From: Phreatobacter sp.
GTDB taxonomy: Bacteria > Pseudomonadota > Alphaproteobacteria > Rhizobiales > Phreatobacteraceae
DNA: 64,000 bases
Assembly (NCBI RefSeq): GCF_016793595.1
Contig: NZ_JAEULY010000015.1
Span: 310,001 to 374,000, forward strand
Reading direction: 5' to 3'
The position numbers were made by a program, and so were the translations under genes. This document shows, piece after piece, positions 31,025 through 39,835 of this stretch (its first letter is position 1; each line of letters begins with the position of its first letter). Below the pieces are notes generated by a model. That model did not search any database. It saw only the letters and a program-made list of their open reading frames with translations, and had not been told where the DNA came from.

Positions 31025-31924
31025 TCAGGCGCGGATCTGCCGCGCAAGCTTCGGATCGATGGCGTCGCGCAGGGCGTCGCCAAGCACGTTGACGGTGAGC
31101 ACGAGGAGCGCGAGCGCGGCGCCCGGAAAGGCGATCATCCACGGCGCGCGCTGCATGAAGGCGCGGGCCTCGGCCAGCATGTTGCCCCAGCTCGGAATGG
31201 TCGGTGGTGTGCCTGCGCCAAGGAAGGACAGCACGGACTCGACGATCATCGCGGAGGCGAAGACATAGGTCGCCTGCACGATCACCGGGGCCGCGACATT
31301 CGGCAGGATGTGCTGGGCGAGAAGGCGCGGCGTGCGCGTGCCGCCGGCGCGCGCGGCCTCGACATAGGGCTGCTCGCGGATCACCAGCACGGACGAGCGG
31401 ACGATGCGGGCCATGCGCGGGATCTCCGCGATGGCGATGGCAATGATGACGTTGCGAACGCCGGCGCCGAACAGCGACATCAGCGCGATGGCGAGCAGGA
31501 TGCCGGGAATCGCCATCATGCCGTCCATTACCCGCATGACGATGCCGTCGAGACGGCGGACAAAGCCGGCGACGAGCCCGATCACGAGCCCGAACGCCCC
31601 GGTGACGAGCGTGACCAGCGCGCCGACCGTGAGTGAGATCGCCGTGCCATTGAAAGTGCGCGACAGGGTCGAGCGGCCGATCTGGTCGGTGCCGAAGGGG
31701 TGGGCGAGGCTCGGCGGGCGCAGGCGCTGCAACGGATTGACCCGCGCGGGATCGACGAAGAGCAACGGCGCCAGCAGCGCCATGACGGCGAAGAACAGGA
31801 GGACCAGCAGACCGGTGAAGATCACCGGATTGCCGCGCAGGAACCTGGCCAGCTTTCCGAACCATTCGCCGGCCGCCTGTATCGTGGTCGCTGTCGGCTG
31901 AGGCGGCGCATCGGTCATCGCCAT
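31025..31924 (-). CDS. ABC transporter permease, DppC type
   Basis: A 299-residue inner-membrane permease with an N-terminal helix followed by five more. The DppC/OppC signature HPFGTDQIGRSTLSR is near residue 85, and the coupling EAARAGGTRTPRLLAQHILPN is in the C-terminal half. The ATG at 31924 has GAGGG six bases upstream; a second ATG is two codons later. It pairs with the DppB-type permease. Confidence 0.9.
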   Translation of the reverse strand: MAMTDAPPQPTATTIQAAGEWFGKLARFLRGNPVIFTGLLVLLFFAVMALLAPLLFVDPARVNPLQRLRPPSLAHPFGTDQIGRSTLSRTFNGTAISLTVGALVTLVTGAFGLVIGLVAGFVRRLDGIVMRVMDGMMAIPGILLAIALMSLFGAGVRNVIIAIAIAEIPRMARIVRSSVLVIREQPYVEAARAGGTRTPRLLAQHILPNVAAPVIVQATYVFASAMIVESVLSFLGAGTPPTIPSWGNMLAEARAFMQRAPWMIAFPGAALALLVLTVNVLGDALRDAIDPKLARQIRA

Positions 31925-31931
31925 CGCGCCC

Positions 31932-32873
31932 TCAATACCGCACGCGCGGGTCGAACAGCACGTAGCTGAGATCGACCAGCAGGTTGATGAGCACATAGAC
32001 GCCCGAGAAGATCAGGATGAGGCCCTGCACCACCGGATAGTCGCGGCGCAGGATGGCATCGGTCGTCAGTCGCCCGAGGCCGGGAATGTTGAACACGGTC
32101 TCGGTGACGACGACGCCGCCGAGCAGCGCCGCAATGCCGACGCCGACGACCGTGACAATGGGAATGGCGGCATTCCGCAATGCGTGCCGGACGAGCACGC
32201 GCAGCGGCATCAGACCTTTGGCGCGCGCGGTGCGGACATAGTCCTCGGACAGCACCTCCAGCAGGGTCGCGCGGGTGACGCGGGCGAGCAGCGAGGCGTA
32301 GAGCATGGCGAGCGCCATGCCGGGCAGGATGAGGCTATTGAGGCAGGCCCAGAAGCCGTTCGCCAGCGGCACGTAGCCCTGGGTCGGGAACCAGCCGAGC
32401 CCCAGCGCGAAGACATAGACCAGCAGGAAGGCGATGACGAAGACCGGCGAGGAGAAGCCGATCATGGCGAAGGCCATGACCGCCCGGTCGGTGCGGGTCC
32501 CGACCCTGGCCGCCGCCAGCGTGCCGAGCGGCAGGGCGATGACCAGCGCCATGACGATGGCCACCAGCGCCAGAAGGACGGTCGGCTCGACGCGCATGGC
32601 GATGAGCCGCGTCACCTCCATGTCGGAGAAAACGGAACGGCCGAGATCGCCGGAGAGGATGCGGCCGGACCACGCGACGAGCTGGTCGATGAGAGGCTTG
32701 TCGAGACCGAGCTGCTGGCGGATGGCCTCGATCTGCGCCTCGGTCGCCTGATCCCCCGCGATGAGAACGGCCGGATCGCCGGGTGTCAGGCGCAGCAGGA
32801 AGAACACGAACAGCGCCACGAACAGGAGCACGGGCACGGTCGCAGCCAGACGCCGGAGCACATACAGCATCAT
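31932..32873 (-). CDS. ABC transporter permease, DppB type
   Basis: A 313-residue permease. The N-terminal MLYVLRRLAATVPVLLFVALFVFFLLRL helix, TPGDPA and the coupling RTARAKGLMPLRVLVRHALRNA are DppB/OppB features, and the protein ends FDPRVRY, as is typical. It is the first gene of the minus-strand transporter unit and is divergent from the LacI-type regulator. The start is one of two adjacent ATGs (32873 or 32870). No ATPase gene follows the binding protein. Confidence 0.9.
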   Translation of the reverse strand: MMLYVLRRLAATVPVLLFVALFVFFLLRLTPGDPAVLIAGDQATEAQIEAIRQQLGLDKPLIDQLVAWSGRILSGDLGRSVFSDMEVTRLIAMRVEPTVLLALVAIVMALVIALPLGTLAAARVGTRTDRAVMAFAMIGFSSPVFVIAFLLVYVFALGLGWFPTQGYVPLANGFWACLNSLILPGMALAMLYASLLARVTRATLLEVLSEDYVRTARAKGLMPLRVLVRHALRNAAIPIVTVVGVGIAALLGGVVVTETVFNIPGLGRLTTDAILRRDYPVVQGLILIFSGVYVLINLLVDLSYVLFDPRVRY

Positions 32874-32940
32874 GACCGCATCGCCCCGTCCGAAAGTGTG
32901 CGCCGCACCATGCCCCGCTTCCCCGAAGATCGATTTTTTT

Positions 32941-32954
32941 GTAAAACGTTTCAA
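32941..32954. promoter_or_regulatory. Possible LacI-type operator, transporter side
   Basis: GTAAAACGTTTCAA is centred on CG with AAACGTTT at its core, and lies about 68 bases upstream of the DppB-type start. It matches the nearer site at 33050 at 11 of 14 positions. LacI/GalR proteins bind CG-centred palindromes of this kind. Confidence 0.5.
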
Positions 32955-33049
32955 ATCAAGCTTGCACAGACATTCCCGCCCATCAAGCGAAATTTCTCTG
33001 CTGCTCCATTGCAATCTGCAGGACAGATTGAAAGAATGGCGATGACGAA

Positions 33050-33063
33050 TTGAACCGTTTCAA
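33050..33063. promoter_or_regulatory. LacI-type operator at the regulator start
   Basis: TTGAACCGTTTCAA is a CG-centred dyad with six of seven pairs matched. It lies 13 bases before the LacI-family start, where it would block transcription or translation initiation and give autoregulation. Confidence 0.6.
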
Positions 33064-33076
33064 AAGCGGAGACGCC

Positions 33077-34114
33077 ATGGCCACGATCCGCGATGTCGCG
33101 CGGCTGGCGAATGTATCGATGGCCACGGTGTCGAATGCGCTGAACAGCGCCGACCGGGTCAGCGAGGAGTTGCGCGCGCGGGTTCAGGCGGCCGTCGACA
33201 AGCTCGGCTACGCCCCCCATCCGGCCGCGCGATCCCTGCGCAAGCGGACGAGCGGGCTGCTCGGGCTCGTGGTCGGCGACATCACCAACCCGTTCTTCTC
33301 CGACCTGTTCGCAGCGGTCGAGGATGCCGCCGCCGCGCGCGGACATCTCGTCCTCCTGTGCAATTCGTCCGAGAAGGTCGAGCGCGAGGAAGCGCATCTG
33401 AAGATGCTGCGCAGCCAGCGTATCGACGGGCTGATCCTTGCGCCCACCGGCGCGGTCTCGATGAACCGCGCGGCGCTGCTGGCACAGCTTGAGGTGCCGG
33501 TGGTGCTGGTCGATCGCGCCATGGACGGGCTCGGCTACGATGCCGTCGTGCTCGACAATCATCGCGCCGCTTTCGAGGCGACAAGCCACCTCGTCGCGGC
33601 GGGACATCGGCGCATCGCGCTGATCAACGGACCGGACGTCGTGCGCACCGCGGCCGACCGCCTCGCGGGATACCGGGAGGCGTTGCTGGCCGCCGGCATT
33701 GCCTTCGATCCCGGCCTGGTGCGCGACGCGGGCTTTCAGGAAGCGCCGGCCTGCCGCGCGGCGATCGACCTCCTGCGCGCCGACGCGGCGCCGACAGCCA
33801 TCTTCGCCACCAACAACCTGATGACCCTCGGCGCGATCCGGGCGCTGGCCGATCTCGGGCTGAACTGCCCCGAGGACGTGTCGATCGTCGGCATCGACGA
33901 CCTGCCATGGGCCGACTCGGTCTCGCCGCGCCTCACCGCCGTAGCCCAGCCGGTGCGCGCCATCGGCGAGACGGCACTGAACATCCTGCTCGACCGCGTC
34001 ACGGGCAGCCGACTCGGGCCAGGCACCGTTACCGTCATGGCCCCCCGCCTGATCGTCCGCCGCTCCTGCGGCACGCCGTCGCCTTCCGCATCCGAGCCTG
34101 CCCATGTCGCATGA
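33077..34114 (+). CDS. LacI family transcriptional regulator
   Basis: A 345-residue repressor. The N-terminal HTH MATIRDVARLANVSMATVSNALN and hinge KLGYAPHPAARSL precede a periplasmic-binding-protein-like effector domain (GLVVGDITNPFFSDLFAAVE, TAIFATNNLMTLGAI, SIVGIDDLPWADSVSPRLT). The ATG at 33077 follows a GGAG; the upstream ATG-like start at 33050 lies inside the operator and is unlikely. It probably controls both the + operon and the divergent transporter, with a sugar or sugar-acid effector. Confidence 0.92.
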   Translation: MATIRDVARLANVSMATVSNALNSADRVSEELRARVQAAVDKLGYAPHPAARSLRKRTSGLLGLVVGDITNPFFSDLFAAVEDAAAARGHLVLLCNSSEKVEREEAHLKMLRSQRIDGLILAPTGAVSMNRAALLAQLEVPVVLVDRAMDGLGYDAVVLDNHRAAFEATSHLVAAGHRRIALINGPDVVRTAADRLAGYREALLAAGIAFDPGLVRDAGFQEAPACRAAIDLLRADAAPTAIFATNNLMTLGAIRALADLGLNCPEDVSIVGIDDLPWADSVSPRLTAVAQPVRAIGETALNILLDRVTGSRLGPGTVTVMAPRLIVRRSCGTPSPSASEPAHVA

Positions 34115-35507
34115 TCTGATCGACCTCAGCGCGACCGAAATCCGCGCCCGCCTGCGAGCCGGAGAGGTCACATCGGCAGAACTGGTCGAGGCCGCCGCCG
34201 CCCGCATCGCCGCGATGGAGCCGAAGATCAACGCGATCCCGACGCTCTGCCTCGAGCGCGCCCGCGCGCAGGCGCGCGCGGCCGACACCGCCCGCGCCGC
34301 CGGGCGCGATACGGTGCTGTCGGGCATCCCCATCGTCGTGAAGGACAACAACGACGTCGCCGGCGTGCGCAATACCGGCGGCACGCCGATCTTCAAGGAC
34401 CGGATATCGACGACCTCCGACCGCACCGTGGCGCTGATGGAGGCCAACGGCGCTGTCGTGCTCGGCAAGTCGAACCTGTCCGAGCTCGGCGACGCGCAGA
34501 CGACCAATGCCGTCCATGGCACGACGCTGAACCCCTATGATGTCAGGCTGACCTGCGGCGGCTCCTCGGGCGGCTCGGCGGTGGCGCTGGCCACCGGCGA
34601 GGCCTGGCTGGCGCATGGCAACGACTATGGCGGCAGCCTGCGCATCCCCGCCGCCTTCTGCAACGTGCTGGGCCTCAGGCCGACGCCGGGACGCGTGCCG
34701 CGCAAGCGCCTGACCGATCCCTTCGACACCATCTTCGTCGAAGGCCCCATGGCGCGCTGCGTCGACGATCTCGCGCTGATGTTCGACGCGATGGTCGGCT
34801 ACGATTCCGGCGACTTCCTATCAACGCCCGCCTCCGGACCATCGTTCTTCGCCGCCGCGCGCGAGCCGCGAAAGCCGGCGCGCATCGCCGTCTCCACGGA
34901 TCTCGGCCTGCCGGTCGAAGCGCCGATCCGTGCCGTAGTCGAGGCCTTCGCCGAGATGCTCGCCGGGGCGGGCATCGCCGTCCACCGGGGCCACCCGGCA
35001 ACGACAGGCGCGATGGACGCTTTCAGGGTGCTGCGCGGCGAGAGTTTCTTCGCGACCTGGGAGCCGCTGCTCGACCGGCACCGCGATCTGTTTCCGGCAG
35101 CCGTCATGGGCGACATCATGCGCGGGCGCGACCAGCCGGGCCGGGCCATCGCGGCGGCCAACCGCGCGCGCACCGATTTCTACCGCCGCGCCGTAGATTT
35201 CCTCGACGACCACGACTTCCTCGTCTGCCCGGCGGCGCAAGCCATGCCGTTCTCCGTCGACATTCTCGCGCCGGAGACGATCGATGGGCAGCCGATGCAG
35301 GATTATCTCGGCTGGATCGCGATCACGGCGATCTGGTCGCTGAGCGGCCTGCCCGCCATCTCCGTGCCGATCGGGTTCTCCGATGCGGGGCTCCCCATCG
35401 GCGTCCAGATCCTGTCGCATGGCGGCCGCGAGCGAGACCTCCTGCGCCTTGCTGCGTGGATCGAACGGGAACTCTCCCTGCCCGCCACGCCCATCGACCC
35501 GCGATGA
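34104..35507 (+). CDS. Amidase (amidase signature family)
   Basis: A 467-residue amidase-signature hydrolase. The catalytic triad is visible: Lys in VVKDNND, cis-Ser in CGGSSGGSA, and nucleophile Ser in GNDYGGSLRIPA. These enzymes hydrolyse carboxylic amides, ureas or ester-like bonds in the cytoplasm. It overlaps the regulator by 11 bases and the aldo-keto reductase by four, so it is part of the sugar-like operon. The natural substrate is unknown; an amide-bearing sugar or sugar-acid derivative would fit the context. Confidence 0.88.
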   Translation: MSHDLIDLSATEIRARLRAGEVTSAELVEAAAARIAAMEPKINAIPTLCLERARAQARAADTARAAGRDTVLSGIPIVVKDNNDVAGVRNTGGTPIFKDRISTTSDRTVALMEANGAVVLGKSNLSELGDAQTTNAVHGTTLNPYDVRLTCGGSSGGSAVALATGEAWLAHGNDYGGSLRIPAAFCNVLGLRPTPGRVPRKRLTDPFDTIFVEGPMARCVDDLALMFDAMVGYDSGDFLSTPASGPSFFAAAREPRKPARIAVSTDLGLPVEAPIRAVVEAFAEMLAGAGIAVHRGHPATTGAMDAFRVLRGESFFATWEPLLDRHRDLFPAAVMGDIMRGRDQPGRAIAAANRARTDFYRRAVDFLDDHDFLVCPAAQAMPFSVDILAPETIDGQPMQDYLGWIAITAIWSLSGLPAISVPIGFSDAGLPIGVQILSHGGRERDLLRLAAWIERELSLPATPIDPR

Positions 35508-36544
35508 CGACCGCAGCCTCCAGCCTGCCGCCGGTTCCGAGGCTGCCGCGCCGCCGGCTGGCCGAGGGGATCGATGTCAGCCTCATCGGCTTCGGCGGCG
35601 CGCCGCTCGGCGATCTCTTCGGCAGGCTGGACGAGCGCGCGGCGCAGGAGACGGTGTCAGCGGCGCTCGATGCCGGCGTGAACCTCATCGACACCTCGCC
35701 GCTCTACGGCCACGGGCTGTCGGAACACCGCATCGGCGCGGCCCTGCGCGCGGCCGGACGAACGGACATCGTTCTCTCCACCAAGATCGGCCGCTGGATG
35801 GACCCGGCAGCAGCCCCAGGCGACCGCTCCGGCTATGCCGGCGGCCTGCCGCACGGCGCGGTGGTCGACTATTCCCATGACGGCGCCATGCGCTCCTTCG
35901 AGCAGTCGCTGCTGCGGCTCGGAACCGACCATGTCGACATCCTGCTCATCCATGACGTCGATGTCTGGACCCACGGGACCGACATGGAGCGGCGGTTCTC
36001 CGAGGCGATGAACGGCGCCTATCGCGCCCTCGACCGGCTGCGGTCCACCGGTGCGGTGAAGGCTATCGGCGTCGGGGTCAACGAAGCCGAGATGTGCGCG
36101 CGCTTCGCCCGCGCGGGCGACTTCGACGTGATGATGCTCGCCGGCCGCTACACGCTGCTGGAACAGGGCGCGCTCGACAGCTTCCTTCCCCTCGCGCTGG
36201 AAAAGGGCATCGGCATCATGCTGGCCGGCGTGTTCAATTCCGGCATCCTCGCCGGCGACGCGGGCCCCGGCGCGCATTACAATTACCGACCGGCATCGCC
36301 CGAAATTCTCGCGCGTGTCCAGGCGATCGACGCCATCTGCCGGTCTCACGGCGTGCCGCTCCGGCAAGCAGCCATGGCCTTCGCCGCCGCTCATCCCGCG
36401 GTCAGGACGCTCGTGCTCGGCGCCGTGCGACCGAGCGAGATCGTCGCCAATGTCACCGCTGCCGCGGTGGCCACGCCACCGGCACTCTGGAGCGATCTCA
36501 AGGCCGCCGGCCTGATCGCCGCCCATGCTCCAACGCCGGCCTGA
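35504..36544 (+). CDS. Aldo/keto reductase, L-fucose/D-threo-aldose dehydrogenase-like
   Basis: A 346-residue NAD(P)-dependent TIM-barrel oxidoreductase. LIGFGGAPLGDLFG, DTSPLYGHGLSEHRIGAAL (catalytic Asp and Tyr), VLSTKIGR (Lys) and DILLIHDVD (His) resemble the group containing L-fucose dehydrogenase and D-threo-aldose 1-dehydrogenase. The likely reaction is aldose to aldonolactone, which the next gene would hydrolyse. The ATG overlaps the amidase stop (ATGA). Confidence 0.85.
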   Translation: MTTAASSLPPVPRLPRRRLAEGIDVSLIGFGGAPLGDLFGRLDERAAQETVSAALDAGVNLIDTSPLYGHGLSEHRIGAALRAAGRTDIVLSTKIGRWMDPAAAPGDRSGYAGGLPHGAVVDYSHDGAMRSFEQSLLRLGTDHVDILLIHDVDVWTHGTDMERRFSEAMNGAYRALDRLRSTGAVKAIGVGVNEAEMCARFARAGDFDVMMLAGRYTLLEQGALDSFLPLALEKGIGIMLAGVFNSGILAGDAGPGAHYNYRPASPEILARVQAIDAICRSHGVPLRQAAMAFAAAHPAVRTLVLGAVRPSEIVANVTAAAVATPPALWSDLKAAGLIAAHAPTPA

Positions 36545-36547
36545 GCC

Positions 36548-37402
36548 ATGAGGATCGACGCCCACCAGCACTTCTGGCAGGTCGCGCGCGGCGACTATGG
36601 CTGGCTCGACAGTGCCCCGGACGTGCTGCGGCGCGACTATGGCGCGGCAGACCTCGCGCCCCATCTCGCGCGCCACGGCATCGGCGCGACGATCCTCGTT
36701 CAGGCCGCGCCGACGGTCGCCGAGACCCGTTTCATGCTCGCCACCGCGCGCGAGGCCGGTTTCGTCGCGGGCGTGGTGGGCTGGGCCGACCTTGCCGCGC
36801 CGGACGCGTCTTCGGTCATCGCGGAGTTGGCGCGCGACCCGCTTCTCGTCGGACTCAGGCCCATGGTGCAGGACTTGCCCGACGACGACTTCCTCGCCGA
36901 CATCGCCCTCGGGCCAGCGCTGCGAACCATGGTCCGCCACGGCCTCGTGTTCGACGCGCTGGTTCTCCCCCGCCACCTGTCGCGGCTACTGGTTCTGGCG
37001 GAGCGTCATCCCGACCTTGCCATCGTCATCGACCACGGCGCCAAACCCTTCATCCGCGACGGAACAATCGACCCGTGGCGGGCCGACATGGCGGCGCTCG
37101 CCGCGCTGCCCAATGTCGCCTGCAAGCTATCGGGTCTCGTCACCGAAGCGCGGGACAACTGGTCGGCAAGCGACCTCGAACCCTATGTCCGGCATCTCGT
37201 CGACGCCTTCGGCGCCTCGCGGCTGATCTGGGGTAGCGACTGGCCGGTGGTGAACCGAGCCGGCGGATACGATGCCTGGCACCGCGCGGCGGAAGCGCTG
37301 ACATCGTCGCTCGCCGCCACCGGACAGGCCGCCATATTCGGCGGCAACGCTGCGCGGACCTACCTCAGGCGAGCCGCGACACAGGGACAATCGGGAGCGT
37401 GA
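36548..37402 (+). CDS. Amidohydrolase-2 family lactonase (fuconolactonase-like)
   Basis: A 284-residue metal-dependent hydrolase of the amidohydrolase-2 family. It begins MRIDAHQHFW (metal HxH) and contains IVIDHGAKP and WGSDWPVVN (metal Asp). It resembles L-fuconolactonase and L-rhamnono-lactonase, which open sugar lactones to aldonates. It starts three bases after the reductase stop. The substrate stereochemistry cannot be set. Confidence 0.85.
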   Translation: MRIDAHQHFWQVARGDYGWLDSAPDVLRRDYGAADLAPHLARHGIGATILVQAAPTVAETRFMLATAREAGFVAGVVGWADLAAPDASSVIAELARDPLLVGLRPMVQDLPDDDFLADIALGPALRTMVRHGLVFDALVLPRHLSRLLVLAERHPDLAIVIDHGAKPFIRDGTIDPWRADMAALAALPNVACKLSGLVTEARDNWSASDLEPYVRHLVDAFGASRLIWGSDWPVVNRAGGYDAWHRAAEALTSSLAATGQAAIFGGNAARTYLRRAATQGQSGA

Positions 37403-37403
37403 C

Positions 37404-37856
37404 GTGCTGAAGGGCCTCGACCCCATCCTCGGTCCCGATCTCCTCTGGGTCCTTGCGGCCATGGGCCATGGCGACGATCTCGCCATCGTGGATGCCAATC
37501 ATCCCGCCGAGAGGATCGCGGCGGCCACCGTGTCGCGACGCATCGTGCGCCTGCCGGGCCTCACCATGCCGCGTGCGGTGCGCGCGATTCTGTCGGTCCT
37601 CCCGATCGACGATTTTGAACCGGAGCCGATCCGGCGCATGTCGGTGGTCGGCGATGCCGATGCCGTGCCGGCCGTCCAGCAGGAGGTGCAGGCCGAGATC
37701 ATCCGGGTTCTCGGGCGCGACGTCGTGCCGACGGGAATCGACCGCTACGCCTTCTATGCGGCGGCGGCGCAAGGCTTCGCGGTCGTCCAGGTGGGCGACC
37801 CGCGGCCCTATGGCTGCTTCCTGATCCGCAAGGGCATCATCACCGGCGCGATGTGA
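37404..37856 (+). CDS. RbsD/FucU family mutarotase
   Basis: A 150-residue cytoplasmic mutarotase. The active-site region AMGHGDDLAIVDANHPAE and the FYAAAAQGFAVVQVGDPRPYGCFLIRKG ending are typical of FucU (L-fucose mutarotase). It uses a GTG start, one base after the upstream stop. It would supply the beta anomer to the aldose dehydrogenase. No dehydratase or aldolase follows, so later steps of the pathway are outside this locus. Confidence 0.88.
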   Translation: MLKGLDPILGPDLLWVLAAMGHGDDLAIVDANHPAERIAAATVSRRIVRLPGLTMPRAVRAILSVLPIDDFEPEPIRRMSVVGDADAVPAVQQEVQAEIIRVLGRDVVPTGIDRYAFYAAAAQGFAVVQVGDPRPYGCFLIRKGIITGAM

Positions 37857-37964
37857 TCGCACCCGCGACCAGGCCCACGAAGCGGCTGCGCATCACGATG
37901 ACCGGCCGGTGGGTCGGCTAGAACGAGGCCATGAGCGGCTCGCCGGACAAGCTCGCGGCGAATC

Positions 37965-39272
37965 CTACGCGGCAACCGCCCAGTGGTCGGCGTCCTCGGT
38001 CAGCCCGATCAGGGCGAGGCCCTGGGCGATGGATTCGAAATGGTCGGCGGAGGTGAGCTTCCCCTCACCGAAGCGCTCGGCGAAGAGGCGGCGAACGGCA
38101 GGCACGAAGGAGGTTCCGCCGGTCAGGACCACCTTGTCGACATCGCCCGGCGCGATGCCGGCGCTCACCAGCGCCTGATCGACGCTCGCCATGATGCGTG
38201 CGAGATCGTCGTCGATCCACGTCTCGAAATCCGCGCGCGTGATGGTCGAGCGGATGTCCAGCGCACGCTCGGCGAACCGGAACGCGACGGCGTCCTGCAC
38301 CGACAGCGCGACCTTGGCCGCAGAGACGGCCCGGTAGAGCGGGAAGCCAAGATCATCCTCGATGAGCCCGATGAAGTCATCCAGAGGCGCGGGATCGAGG
38401 GCGACGCGCGCAAGCTTCCGCAACTCGCGAAAATCCGCGCTGCCCTTCATCAGCGCGAGTTCGTTCCAGCGGGAGAGCGAGGCGTGGTAATGGAGCGGCA
38501 TCGGCAGAACCTTGCCGAAGGACCGGTAGCTACCTCCCTTTCCAAGACGTGGCGAGATCACGCGATCGACGATCCGGGAATCGAACGTGTCGCCGGCGAC
38601 GCCGACACCGGCATGACCGAGCGGTTCGGCCGTCAGGCTACCGCCGGCGCGCGAGAACCGCATGACGGAGAAGTCGCTGGTGCCGCCGCCGAAATCGGCA
38701 ACCAGCACGACAGCGTCGCCCTCCAGATCGCGCGCGAAAGAAAAGGCCGCGCCGACGGGTTCATAGACGTAGCGGGCGTGGCCGCCGCCGAGGCTGGCGA
38801 ACGCATCGCGATAGCGCTGCATCGCCAATGCATCATCCGGGCTGGAGCCGGCGAATTGCACCGGTCGCCCGACAACGAGGCGGGCGGCCGAAAGGTCGAG
38901 GCCCCCCGGGATATGACGCGCCAACGTCTGCAGAAACGTCACCAGCAGATCCTCGAACTGGAACCGCTGTCCGAAGATCATCGTCGACTGAAAGGCGCGG
39001 CTCGCGGCGAATGTCTTGAACGACTGAATGAAGCGCAGTCCGATGCGCTCCTCGAGGAAATGCTCGATCGCCCAGGGACCGCCCTCGACGCGCGGCGGCT
39101 GCGCCATGCGTTCCTGCCAGAAGCACAGGGTCGAGGCGAAGACGCTCAGGCTGTCCCCGCCATGGGCGAAGCGGATGGTGCTGACGCGCCCGTCAGCGCT
39201 CGCGACGGCGACGACCGTGTTGCTCGTACCGACATCGATGCCGATCGAGGCGGCACGCGGGGCGCTCGACAT
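37965..39272 (-). CDS. Hsp70-like protein (YegD type)
   Basis: A 435-residue ATPase-domain Hsp70 homologue lacking a normal substrate-binding domain. The phosphate loops SIGIDVGTSNTVVAV and LVADFGGGTSDFSVMRF and the adenosine motif VVLTGGTSFVPAVRRLF are intact. The length and layout match YegD/HscC-like orphan chaperones of unknown clients. The ATG at 39272 begins MSSAPRAASIG; no clear Shine-Dalgarno is visible, and a TTG at 39329 is an alternative. It is convergent with the mutarotase operon. Confidence 0.88.
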   Translation of the reverse strand: MSSAPRAASIGIDVGTSNTVVAVASADGRVSTIRFAHGGDSLSVFASTLCFWQERMAQPPRVEGGPWAIEHFLEERIGLRFIQSFKTFAASRAFQSTMIFGQRFQFEDLLVTFLQTLARHIPGGLDLSAARLVVGRPVQFAGSSPDDALAMQRYRDAFASLGGGHARYVYEPVGAAFSFARDLEGDAVVLVADFGGGTSDFSVMRFSRAGGSLTAEPLGHAGVGVAGDTFDSRIVDRVISPRLGKGGSYRSFGKVLPMPLHYHASLSRWNELALMKGSADFRELRKLARVALDPAPLDDFIGLIEDDLGFPLYRAVSAAKVALSVQDAVAFRFAERALDIRSTITRADFETWIDDDLARIMASVDQALVSAGIAPGDVDKVVLTGGTSFVPAVRRLFAERFGEGKLTSADHFESIAQGLALIGLTEDADHWAVAA

Positions 39273-39447
39273 TGGAGGCTCGGCTGTTTGAGGAGCGCGT
39301 GAGATAGCCGCGTCAAACCGGCGTGGCAAGGGCAGGATGGACTGGCCCCGCAGGCACGGCCAGTCTGACAGGCTGACAGGCGATGATCGTTCGGCCCTGT
39401 GGCTCTCGGACCAAAAAAAGCGAAACTATCTTTGGCGTCTGAGGAGT

Positions 39448-39524
39448 TGGCGCACCCGGCACGATTCGAACGTGCGACCTTTGCCTTCGGAGGGCAACGC
39501 TCTATCCAGCTGAGCTACGGGTGC
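39448..39524 (-). tRNA. tRNA-Arg (CCG)
   Basis: On the minus strand, acceptor GCACCCG pairs with CGGGTGC, followed by discriminator G and encoded CCA. The anticodon stem TTGCC/GGCAA closes loop CTCCGAA, giving anticodon CCG. D- and T-loops (GCTCAGCTGGATAGAGC, GTTCGAATC) are normal. Confidence 0.95.
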
Positions 39525-39742
39525 ATGCCGACGCCGCGACAATCTGGCGACGCGCAGTCTGTGTAGCGGATCAGCCGGTGCGCCGCAATCGCCCTCGCAG
39601 CGTCGTGGAATGGCGAATGGCTCGCCGGCAATCCCTTCGTCGCCGCGCGCCGCGGGACAGGCGTGATGCCCGTCCCGGCGACGCATTCCGCGTCTTCGGC
39701 AGACCATCCCGCCATTGGCGACGGCGCATCGTCGCGAAGCTG

Positions 39743-39783
39743 GAACGACCCACATTGTTGACAATCAACAATGTGGGTCGTTC
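39743..39783. promoter_or_regulatory. 19-bp perfect inverted repeat over a promoter
   Basis: GAACGACCCACATTGTTGA (39743-39761) is repeated as its exact reverse complement at 39765-39783, with spacer CAA. A perfect -35 TTGACA (39758-39763) lies at its centre; a weak -10 TTCAAT follows 17 bases later. It is 53 bases before the amino-acid transporter operon, whose last gene is a GntR/FCD regulator. An operator giving feedback control is the likely role. The remaining 39525-39742 holds no gene. Confidence 0.7.
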
Positions 39784-39835
39784 AATCCGCTGCAATTCCC
39801 GCGCGACACGCGGGACCGGGATCAGGGAGGGCATC

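Noticed and set aside
39743..39783. Insertion-sequence end or Rho-independent terminator
   Set aside because: No transposase is adjacent, there is no U-tract, and the 3-base spacer is short for a terminator loop; a promoter-embedded operator explains it better.
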